From assembly GCA_031082125.1 (NCBI GenBank), contig JAVHLM010000025.1:1-64000 (forward strand): a stretch of 64,000 nt of DNA. The letters are read 5' to 3'. How positions within the stretch are numbered: position 1 is the stretch's first letter; the number at the start of each line of letters is the position of its first letter. Both the position numbers and the translations under genes were made by a program. The DNA is from Candidatus Eremiobacterota bacterium (GTDB lineage Bacteria > Vulcanimicrobiota > CADAWZ01 > Ess09-12). Below the pieces are notes generated by a model that saw nothing but the letters and a program-made list of their open reading frames with translations, was not told the DNA's origin and made no database searches. Of this stretch, positions 49,805 to 56,999 are shown piece by piece.

Positions 49805-51310
49805 ATGGGATTCTTGAGAATCGTGCACCGCACAGGCCGGCCGGAGGTCTTGCCCAATCCCAGGGTCCTGGCCTTTCTTCTTCTGTGTCTGCTGACACTG
49901 GCTTTCCCCGCTCCCCCCCGGGCCGATGCCCAGGTGCCTCTCCCTTACATGCCAAGGGTCCAGAAGCTCCAGGCGCCGCCTCCCATTGAGCTTCCCGCTC
50001 CCCCTGAAGGCTCCGCGCAGGAAGGGCAGACCCCTCTCTCGGCATCGGAAGCCGCAAGGATAGCCCTCGGCATGAGGGGCGTGATAAAGAAAGCTCAGGC
50101 TGACGTGGCTGCGGCCAGGGGGAGGACCCAGCAGGCGCAGTCGCCCCTCAATCCCACGGTGACCGTGGGAACAGGCTACACGGGCATCAACAACTTCATC
50201 AGCCCCTCGTCGTCAACAGGGACCGGTATCATTGCAGCCCCCGCAGGAGGCGTTGCCGGCTCCACGGGACAGACGGTGTCCATCCCGGGCTACCAGGTCA
50301 ACGCGGCCGTCAGGCAGCTCATCTATGACTTCAACCACACGCGCCAGCTCATCAGGGAGGCCCAGGCCCAGGAGGAAGCCCTCGGGGCCACCCTCACAAA
50401 GACGCAGCAGCAGGTGGTCCTCGAGGTGAAAACAACCTTTTATGACCATCTCTACAAGGCACGGCTCGTTACAATCTATGAGAAGACCCTCTCGACGCAG
50501 AAGGAGCACCTCTCCATGGCAGAAGAGCGCTTCAAAGCAGGGGTAGGACTCCCCCAGGATGTGGTAAGGTCAGAGGCCGCCGTGGCAAGCACCATCTACC
50601 AGCTTACCCAGGCGAGAAATGACGCCAGCATTTCCCGCATAAAGCTCGCCACCCTTATGGGAGTAGATCCCCGGACCCCCCTCCTCACGTCAGATGACCC
50701 CGAGCCACCCCCCGCAGCGCTGCCCCTTGAGGCCTTTATTGAAAAAGCCCTCAGGGAAAGGCCGGATATGAAGGGCGGTATGTCGCAGGTGAAGGCCGCA
50801 GAGTACGCCCTTGGCGCGGCGGCGACCAATAATGCCCCTGATGTGGTCGGCTCGACGTCATACTCGATGAGGGGTTACAATTTCCCTCCCCACAACAGCG
50901 ATCAGCTCAGCACGACCCTGTCCATCCAGTGGAGTATCGGCGACGGGGGCCTCACACCGGGGATGGTGAAGGAGGCAAAGGCACACATTGAAGCGGCAAG
51001 GGCGCAGCTCGAAGAAACGAAGCAGGCAGTCATCTCCGAGGTATCCCAGGCCTACCTGTCAATGGCTTCCGCTGAGCAGAAGCTGACGGCTTCTGACGCC
51101 GAGGTGGCAAACGCCGACGAGAGCCTGAGACTCGCCGAGGGGCGCTTCAAGTCAGGCCTCGGCATACTGCTCGATGTCCTGGACGCCCAGAACGCCCTCC
51201 TCACTGCGCGGGTGAACAGGGTGAAGGCCCGGCTTGATGTTGATCTCTCCATAGCGTCCCTTGCCTATGCTCTTGGTGAAAATCTACCGCCCCCCCGCCA
51301 GGGGCCTTGA
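49805..51310 (+). CDS. TolC-family outer-membrane efflux protein
   Basis: A 501-residue outer-membrane factor with AGAGGAG before ATG 49805. An N-terminal signal (LAFLLLCLLTLAFPAPPRADA) is followed by a Pro-rich linker and two OEP repeats: SEAARIALGMRGVIKKAQAD at the start of the first, AEERFKAGVGLPQDVVRSEA, and in the second LRLAEGRFKSGLGILLDVLDAQ. It forms the trimeric exit duct and probably serves the pump at 43114-47591, which lacks its own outer-membrane gene; they are on opposite strands 2.2 kb apart. It is transcribed from its own promoter. Confidence 0.93.
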   Translation: MGFLRIVHRTGRPEVLPNPRVLAFLLLCLLTLAFPAPPRADAQVPLPYMPRVQKLQAPPPIELPAPPEGSAQEGQTPLSASEAARIALGMRGVIKKAQADVAAARGRTQQAQSPLNPTVTVGTGYTGINNFISPSSSTGTGIIAAPAGGVAGSTGQTVSIPGYQVNAAVRQLIYDFNHTRQLIREAQAQEEALGATLTKTQQQVVLEVKTTFYDHLYKARLVTIYEKTLSTQKEHLSMAEERFKAGVGLPQDVVRSEAAVASTIYQLTQARNDASISRIKLATLMGVDPRTPLLTSDDPEPPPAALPLEAFIEKALRERPDMKGGMSQVKAAEYALGAAATNNAPDVVGSTSYSMRGYNFPPHNSDQLSTTLSIQWSIGDGGLTPGMVKEAKAHIEAARAQLEETKQAVISEVSQAYLSMASAEQKLTASDAEVANADESLRLAEGRFKSGLGILLDVLDAQNALLTARVNRVKARLDVDLSIASLAYALGENLPPPRQGP

Positions 51311-51430
51311 CCCCTCACTCCCGGGGTCTCATCAAGCCAGTCCATGATGCGCTGATTCCCAGGGAGGCGGGGAGGATTACCGGAGATTCTTGGTTAATAT
51401 TGCCTTTATCCGATCTAAGGAGCCGAAGCC

Positions 51431-51943
51431 ATGAAGACAACTGAAGATTTCAAGTGGAGCAACCTGGGAGACATCGAGAAAGGGCGGCCCAACCTGGGAG
51501 ACAAGACAAGCGTGGCGGTGTACCGCATATTCAATTACTCATTGAAAAGCGTCCTTGAAAAGCACCTGGGCAAAGAGAAGACACGATCCTTCTTCGTCGA
51601 GGCGGGCCACATGGCGGGCCTCGAATACTGCAGGAACATGCTTGCCACGAGCCTCACGCCGGATAGATTTGTTGCCGAGCTTCACAGGCAGCTGAAAGAC
51701 CTGGGAATTGGCGTGCTCTACGTGGAAAAGGCCGACTTCAAAAAGCTGGATTTCGTCCTGACCGTCACAGAGGACCTTGACTGCTCGGGACTCACCCCCT
51801 GCGGCGAGACCGTCTGCACCTTCGATGAGGGCTTTATCGCGGGGATCCTGGAGGCCTACACGGGAAAATCTTTTGAAGTCAAGGAAGTGGACTGCTGGAC
51901 CACAGGGAGCACCGCCTGCAGGTTCACTGCCAGGGCGCACTAA
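51431..51943 (+). CDS. V4R (4-vinyl-reductase-like) ligand-binding domain protein
   Basis: A 170-residue protein with GGAGCC before the ATG. The C-terminal third has the V4R signature: CTFDEGFIAGILEAYTG, then FEVKEVDCWTTGSTACRF, with Cys residues positioned as in metal- or small-molecule-binding members. V4R domains bind hydrocarbons, haem-like or other small ligands and often act as sensors (for example in XylR-type regulators). It lies 11 nt upstream of a hybrid histidine kinase on the same strand, so it probably supplies the sensory input to that kinase. Confidence 0.85.
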   Translation: MKTTEDFKWSNLGDIEKGRPNLGDKTSVAVYRIFNYSLKSVLEKHLGKEKTRSFFVEAGHMAGLEYCRNMLATSLTPDRFVAELHRQLKDLGIGVLYVEKADFKKLDFVLTVTEDLDCSGLTPCGETVCTFDEGFIAGILEAYTGKSFEVKEVDCWTTGSTACRFTARAH

Positions 51944-51954
51944 AAAGGTACCCC

Positions 51955-54726
51955 ATGGACGACAGACCTCCCACAGATATGGCCCCTGTAGTGGAAAAGC
52001 TCTGCTTTACACTTGAAAAGCTCCTCCAAGGGGACTTTGCAGGAGCAGGCGCCTCCCTTCCTGAGCCTGACGCCTCCGCAGGGGACCCGGCGCTCTCAAG
52101 GCTCGCAGGGGTGATAAGGATCATTGTCGGCTCGCACATTCAAGGGGCGGCCTTTATCAACGCGCTTGCAGCGGGGAGCCTCGAGGCGGAAGCGCCGCGG
52201 AAGAACCTTTTCTTCTCGCCCCTCAAGTCTCTCCAGGCAAGCCTCCGCCACCTCAGGTGGCTCTCCGGGCAGATAGCCATGGGCAACCTCGATCACGAGG
52301 CAAGCTACCTGGGGGACTTCTCAGAGTCCTTCAACAGGCTCATGGAAGCCCTGAAGGAGAAGGAGAAGCTTGAGCAGAGGCTCAGGATTGACGAGGAGCG
52401 CTACCGCGCCATTGTCGAGGCCGCAGCGTACCCCATCATTATCACCGATTCAGAGGACTACCTTATACTTTACCTGAACAGCAGGGCTGAGAAGCAGTTT
52501 CTCGTCACTAGGGAGATGATGACGGGGAAAACAACCCATACTTTTTATGAAAGCCCCGAGGAGAGGGATCGCCTCATCTCCCTTTTTAAAGAGAAGGGGT
52601 CCCTCTTCGACATGGAAGTGAGGCTCCGCAGATCAGACGGTGAGCTCTTCTGGGCCCTCATCTCAATAGGTCACCTCACTTTTGACGGGAAAAAGGCCAT
52701 CTGCATCTCATTAAACGAAATAACAGAGCTCAAGAAGGCTCAAGCTGACCTTATGGCGGCTAAGCAGGCCGCCGAGGAGGCCAGCAGGGCCAAGAGCATC
52801 TTCCTGGCAAACATGTCCCACGAGATAAGAACCCCGATGAACGCCATCGTGGGATTTCTCGAGCTCCTGGGCGACAGGGACCTCGGTGCAGAGCATCAGG
52901 AGTACGTGAGGGAGACAAAGAACGCCTCGGAGTATCTCCTCCATCTCATCAGCGACATCCTTGATCTCTCCAAGATAGAAGCCGGCAGGATGGAGCTGGA
53001 GAGAGTAGATTTCAATGCCCTCTCCCTCGTGGAAGACGTGATTTCCCTCAACGCGCCTATGGCCTTCCAGAAAAGCCTTGAAATCTATCCCTTCCTGGAT
53101 CTTATGACCCCGGCCTGGCTCTCGGGGGACCCGGGGAGGCTCAAGCAGGTCCTGAATAACCTTATCAGCAATGCCGTCAAATTCACGGAGCATGGAGAGA
53201 TAACAGTGACGCTCTCATCAGAGGATATGGGCGACAGGGGGGTGAAGCTCTCCTTCTCCGTCGAGGACACGGGTATCGGCATCAGGAGCGGCGACGGGAT
53301 AAAGCTCTTCGAGGCCTTTTCACAGGCCGATGCCTCGACGACGAGAGTTTATGGCGGCACAGGCCTTGGGCTGGCAATATCAAAAAGAATCGTCGAGATG
53401 ATGGGCGGATCGATTGCAATGAAAAGCAATCCTGGAGAGGGCTCGTCATTTGCCTTCTCCGTGGTCATGGAGAAAGGAGCCTTCATTGCCCGAGAACATA
53501 GTGATGACGGGGTTCCCCGGCTTGAGGGCATCACGGTGCTCATCGTGGATGACTGCCGGAAGAGCAGGGAGGTAATAAAGAATATTCTCTCCCCCGCGGG
53601 ATGCCCCATCATTGAAGCCGAATCGGGCCCCAGGGCCATGGAGCTCCTCATCGCCGGGAAGATGCAGTGCGGCGCGGTGATCGTTGATTCAGACATGCCG
53701 GGGATGGATGGCCCCTCCCTTATCGCTGCCCTGAAAGCCCTTGAGCCCGCAAATCCCCTCCCGGTAATACTTCTTGAACCACCTTCCGGGAAAAGGGAGC
53801 CCGAGAGCGGCACACTCACCACGGTCACGAGGCCCATAAGGCACAAAGAGCTTCTCATGGCCCTTCTCAAAGCACTTGGAAGAGATCCATGCCTTCTTCC
53901 CGTTGAAGCGGCAGCCATCGCCAGGAGCATGAAAGGGGGAGAGCGGGCCGATCCGGCACACCTTCGGATTCTTCTTGTCGAGGACAACAGGACAAACCAG
54001 AAAGTATTCACCGCGATGCTGAAGACCATGGGTTATTCCTGTGACATTGCCGCTGACGGCAGCGAGGCCGTCGAGGCAAGCCTGAGCAGGGACTACCACC
54101 TGATCTTCATGGACTGCATGATGCCCGTGATGGACGGCTACCAGGCCACCATGGAGATCCGCAGGCGGGAGAAGAGCCTCTCCAGGGTTCCCATAATAGC
54201 AATGACGGCCTTTGCCATGAAGGAAGACCGGGACAAGTGCCTCGCCGCCGGCATGGATGACTATATCAGCAAGCCTGTCTCGAGGGAGACCCTCCGCAAC
54301 ATCCTCACAAAATACGGGGAACATGCACAGAGAGCCCGGGACCTTGATGCTGTACCGCCCCCCTTTGCCATTGATGAGGATCTGCCGTTGAAAGTCATAG
54401 ACTCCATAGTCGATGACCTGGCGATAGAGCGGTCAGAGGCAGAGAGCTACCTGAATAGCTTCATGGAGAGCCTCCCTCTCTCTCTTGACAGGATAGATCG
54501 CCACCTGGCAGCCGGTGCCATAAACGAGGCCTACAGGGAGCTCCACCGCCTCAATGGCTCCTCGGGGTGCCTGAGGATGAAAAAACTCAGCAGGCTTTTC
54601 GCTGCCTGTGAGGAGAAGGCGGGAAGGGATAACATTGAAGAGACTGCCGTGCTGTTCCGTGAGACAAAGGCATATGCCGCGGCGCTCAGCACCCTCTACC
54701 GTCGTCATTTCAGCCAGATGCGCTGA
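51955..54726 (+). CDS. Hybrid histidine kinase (PAS-HisKA-HATPase-REC*-REC-Hpt)
   Basis: A 923-residue cytosolic sensor. Residues ~1-140: helical region containing a HAMP-like QIAMGNLDHEAS; PAS ~145-265; HisKA with FLANMSHEIRTPMNA (His ~287); HATPase with LNNLISNAVKFTEHG, DTGIGI and GGTGLGLAISKRI; a first receiver (~525-640) with VLIVDD and VIVDSDMPGMDG but Arg in place of the conserved Lys (TRPIRH), so partly degenerate; a second, canonical receiver (~665-785) with LLVEDN, FMDCMMPVMDG and SKPV; and an Hpt domain with HRLNGSSG. A complete intramolecular phosphorelay; the downstream regulator is not adjacent. Translated just after the V4R gene. Confidence 0.93.
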   Translation: MDDRPPTDMAPVVEKLCFTLEKLLQGDFAGAGASLPEPDASAGDPALSRLAGVIRIIVGSHIQGAAFINALAAGSLEAEAPRKNLFFSPLKSLQASLRHLRWLSGQIAMGNLDHEASYLGDFSESFNRLMEALKEKEKLEQRLRIDEERYRAIVEAAAYPIIITDSEDYLILYLNSRAEKQFLVTREMMTGKTTHTFYESPEERDRLISLFKEKGSLFDMEVRLRRSDGELFWALISIGHLTFDGKKAICISLNEITELKKAQADLMAAKQAAEEASRAKSIFLANMSHEIRTPMNAIVGFLELLGDRDLGAEHQEYVRETKNASEYLLHLISDILDLSKIEAGRMELERVDFNALSLVEDVISLNAPMAFQKSLEIYPFLDLMTPAWLSGDPGRLKQVLNNLISNAVKFTEHGEITVTLSSEDMGDRGVKLSFSVEDTGIGIRSGDGIKLFEAFSQADASTTRVYGGTGLGLAISKRIVEMMGGSIAMKSNPGEGSSFAFSVVMEKGAFIAREHSDDGVPRLEGITVLIVDDCRKSREVIKNILSPAGCPIIEAESGPRAMELLIAGKMQCGAVIVDSDMPGMDGPSLIAALKALEPANPLPVILLEPPSGKREPESGTLTTVTRPIRHKELLMALLKALGRDPCLLPVEAAAIARSMKGGERADPAHLRILLVEDNRTNQKVFTAMLKTMGYSCDIAADGSEAVEASLSRDYHLIFMDCMMPVMDGYQATMEIRRREKSLSRVPIIAMTAFAMKEDRDKCLAAGMDDYISKPVSRETLRNILTKYGEHAQRARDLDAVPPPFAIDEDLPLKVIDSIVDDLAIERSEAESYLNSFMESLPLSLDRIDRHLAAGAINEAYRELHRLNGSSGCLRMKKLSRLFAACEEKAGRDNIEETAVLFRETKAYAAALSTLYRRHFSQMR

Positions 54727-55351
54727 CATGAGCCACGAATTCCGGGAAAGAGGACACCGTGAGATCGGGGACCAGGCCATTCAGCCTCCCGAAGCCATAG
54801 GATACGAAGCATGTCCTTATGCCGGCGTTCTTCCCGGCACCAAGGTCAGTATAATGGTCGCCTACTATCCAGCTCCTCTCAGGCGCGGCCTTCACCTTCT
54901 CCATGGAGGCCAGCAGGGATTCAGGGTCGGGCTTGAGGGCATACCCCGAGTCGCCGCCGATGACCAGCTCAAAGAGATGAAGAATCCGGAAGTGGGCGAG
55001 GATCTCGTCGCAGAAAACCCGGGGCTTGTTGCTGATGACGGACAGCCTCCAGTGATTCCGGCGAAGCTCTCTCAAGCCCTCTGCAACTCCGCCGTAGAGG
55101 ACCGAGTCATCGACCATGTGAGCGCGGTAAAAGCCTCTCATAATCCCCACGGCCTCGTCCAGGTCAATGCCGGTGCCTGCAAGGATTCTCTCGCAGAGCA
55201 TCTTTATGCCGTCACCGATGGAGACCGTCACCTCCTCGACGGAGAGGTGCGCCATGCCGTAATGGGAGCGCATGACATTGACCGCCCTGGCAATGTCAGT
55301 GCGGGAATCCACAAGGGTGCCGTCAAGGTCAAAGGCGATGAGTGAGCTCAT
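54710..55351 (-). CDS. gph: HAD-superfamily hydrolase, phosphoglycolate-phosphatase-like
   Basis: A 213-residue HAD phosphatase. Motif I is AFDLDGTLVDS with the nucleophile Asp; motif II SVISNKP; motif III Lys in ALKPDPE; motif IV IVGDHYTDLGAGKNAG. The cap is of the helical C1 type. Similar proteins dephosphorylate 2-phosphoglycolate, but specificity cannot be told from sequence and the symbol is a family label. The 3' end overlaps the hybrid kinase by 17 nt, tail to tail. The next gene upstream on the same strand ends 11 nt before it starts. Confidence 0.88.
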   Translation of the reverse strand: MSSLIAFDLDGTLVDSRTDIARAVNVMRSHYGMAHLSVEEVTVSIGDGIKMLCERILAGTGIDLDEAVGIMRGFYRAHMVDDSVLYGGVAEGLRELRRNHWRLSVISNKPRVFCDEILAHFRILHLFELVIGGDSGYALKPDPESLLASMEKVKAAPERSWIVGDHYTDLGAGKNAGIRTCFVSYGFGRLNGLVPDLTVSSFPEFVAHVSASG

Positions 55352-55362
55352 AGGGTTACCAT

Positions 55363-55944
55363 TCAGAAAAAAGATATGGGCGGCAGGGAGTCTCCTTTAT
55401 AAGCGCTCTCGAAAGTCTTCATGAACTCCCCTTTTCCGAAGGATGCGTCAAACTCGCGGAGCCATTTCCTCACGTAGGCGCCGTCAATGCTCCCTCTGTG
55501 CCTTGCCACGAGCTTCTGCATGTCAATGATGTCGGGAGGAGCTCCCGAGAGAATCTTGTGAATGATGAGATCCTCGCAGGAGGCGAAACAGACGCGCTGA
55601 TCATTTATCCTGAGCTTCACCGTCCTCTTGATGGCCTGGGCTTCGTAGGGCGTAAGAGAGAGGATGAAGTCCACGCGGATGGAGCTCGCTTCATCGATGG
55701 CCGGGAGGACCATGTTCTGTCTTATATACTCCCTCGCGTCTTCAGGGACCGGAGAGAGGCCCATCTCGCGCACAATGGAGATCAGCAGGTTGATGCAGCG
55801 GGCGTCAAGGCCGATGAGGACATCGATGTCTCTTACGAGCTTTGGCTCGCCGTAAAGGAGAAGCGCCGCTCCGCCCGTGACAATATAGGGCACATTGTGG
55901 CGCAGGAGAACAAGGGCTATTCGTGAAAGGAGTTCTTCGAACAT
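55363..55944 (-). CDS. Nucleotidyltransferase-fold protein
   Basis: A 193-residue protein with the small nucleotidyltransferase pattern PYIVTGGAALLLYG (residues ~20-32), LVRDIDVLIG with two metal-binding Asp, and a later RVDFILSLTPYE with the third Asp; then CEDLIIHKILSG and DMQKLVARH. Architecture matches DUF6036/AbiEii-type proteins often found in toxin-antitoxin pairs. Its start lies inside the previous small gene (28-nt overlap), indicating a two-gene module. Substrate unknown. Confidence 0.82.
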   Translation of the reverse strand: MFEELLSRIALVLLRHNVPYIVTGGAALLLYGEPKLVRDIDVLIGLDARCINLLISIVREMGLSPVPEDAREYIRQNMVLPAIDEASSIRVDFILSLTPYEAQAIKRTVKLRINDQRVCFASCEDLIIHKILSGAPPDIIDMQKLVARHRGSIDGAYVRKWLREFDASFGKGEFMKTFESAYKGDSLPPISFF

Positions 55945-56135
55945 GAATTCAGCACGCTCGCAAGCCTTATGTCATTCTCGACGCCCTCCAGGGGATTGGG
56001 GGAGGGAAGCTTCCCATCCCTGGATGCCTCTTCCCAGAGCCTCCGGAATATCTCCATCGACATCTCAAAGTGCTGCTGGATTTTCTGCTCTGCTTCGTCG
56101 TGATCCCTTACTTCGATCAGTTCCTGGTTATTCAT
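55917..56135 (-). CDS. Small partner protein of the nucleotidyltransferase, unknown function
   Basis: A 72-residue, charged, helical protein (NNQELIEVRDHDEAEQKIQQ, then HFEMSMEIFRRLWEEA). The start is uncertain: ATG 56135 follows AAGGAG at 11 nt, whereas GTG 56192 would add 19 residues without a good site. It overlaps and precedes the nucleotidyltransferase gene, the position of an antitoxin or cognate partner. No domain recognised. Confidence 0.6.
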   Translation of the reverse strand: MNNQELIEVRDHDEAEQKIQQHFEMSMEIFRRLWEEASRDGKLPSPNPLEGVENDIRLASVLNSCSKNSFHE

Positions 56136-56246
56136 CTCTGCCGGGTCTCCTTCAATGATGATTGGATAGGTTTCCGCTTCCTCCAGAGGCACTCTGGAAA
56201 TTCTTTCTCTATTATAGCATGAATCGGCCTGGAAAAAAATATTCTT

Positions 56247-56795
56247 TTACCCCGAAATCCCTGCAAGACTCTTCAGATACCCGCTCACCTCGCGACGGCC
56301 ACGGGATTCTGCAATATCAAGCGGAGTCAGGCCGTCCCGGTCCACCGCCGAGGAGGAGGCTCCCTTTGAGACGAGGAGTTTCACCAGATCCAGCGAGCCA
56401 TTGGCGGCGGCGATATGGAGGGGAGTGAGGCCGGAGCCGTCAGCAGCATTGATATCGGCGCCATAGTTGATGAGCACCCGGGCAGTCCTCAGGCCGCCGT
56501 TGAGCACGGCGTGGTAAAGCGGGGTACAGCCGTTGCAGTCGCGGGACTCAAGCAGGGCGCCCATGTAGAGGAGACCTTCCGCCGCGGCGCTCTCATCCCT
56601 GCATGCAAGCCAGTGGAGAAGGGTGTTGCCCTGGGTGTCCTTCAGCGTGAGAAACTCCGGGTGGCTTTCCATGAAAGCCCTGCTCTTCGGGATATCAATC
56701 TTTCCTGAGGCATCCCAGAGCCTGAGAAATCTCACGTCTATGCCTGCCAGGCTCCGCTCCTTACGCTCTTTTCCTTTTTCAAAGGGTTCCGTCAT
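56247..56795 (-). CDS. Ankyrin-repeat protein
   Basis: A 182-residue protein from ATG 56795 (GGAGGG ~10 nt upstream). After ~50 residues of non-repeat sequence, about four ankyrin repeats follow (TQGNTLLHWLACRDE, CNGCTPLYHAVLNGG, GSGLTPLHIAAANGSLDLVK, RDGLTPLDIAESRGRREV). Repeat loops keep the TPLH and LL..GA signatures. No signal peptide. It probably mediates a protein contact; partner unknown. It is one of three ankyrin proteins in the window. Confidence 0.85.
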   Translation of the reverse strand: MTEPFEKGKERKERSLAGIDVRFLRLWDASGKIDIPKSRAFMESHPEFLTLKDTQGNTLLHWLACRDESAAAEGLLYMGALLESRDCNGCTPLYHAVLNGGLRTARVLINYGADINAADGSGLTPLHIAAANGSLDLVKLLVSKGASSSAVDRDGLTPLDIAESRGRREVSGYLKSLAGISG

Positions 56796-56944
56796 ACCGC
56801 ACTGCCCTCCCCTGCCCCGACAGGCAGCTATGAATTTACCAAAAGTCCTGTGTGAGTGAATTTCAAGGCCCGGAGGAAATCTCCTTCCCCCTGATGCCAT
56901 GGGGCCTCAATGGGTCTCTTGCCGGAAAAGGGACTTGACAAAAA

Positions 56945-56969
56945 GGTGAAAATGCGGGAAATAGATAGT
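56945..56969 (+). promoter_or_regulatory. GGTGAAAA-N8-ATAGATAGT motif upstream of the 57000 gene
   Basis: GGTGAAAA at 56945-56952, eight bases, ATAGATAGT at 56961-56969, 30 nt before the ATG. It matches the motif at 32925-32950. A TTGACA at 56935-56940 lies just upstream but has no good -10 partner. Confidence 0.45.
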
Positions 56970-56999
56970 AAGCATGTCTAAAGAGAAGGGGTGGTAATT

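Noticed and set aside
54608..55345. 245-aa plus-strand open frame opposite the HAD phosphatase gene
   Set aside because: It is the antisense of a gene with all four HAD motifs; the translated sequence has no recognisable domain and no ribosome-binding site.
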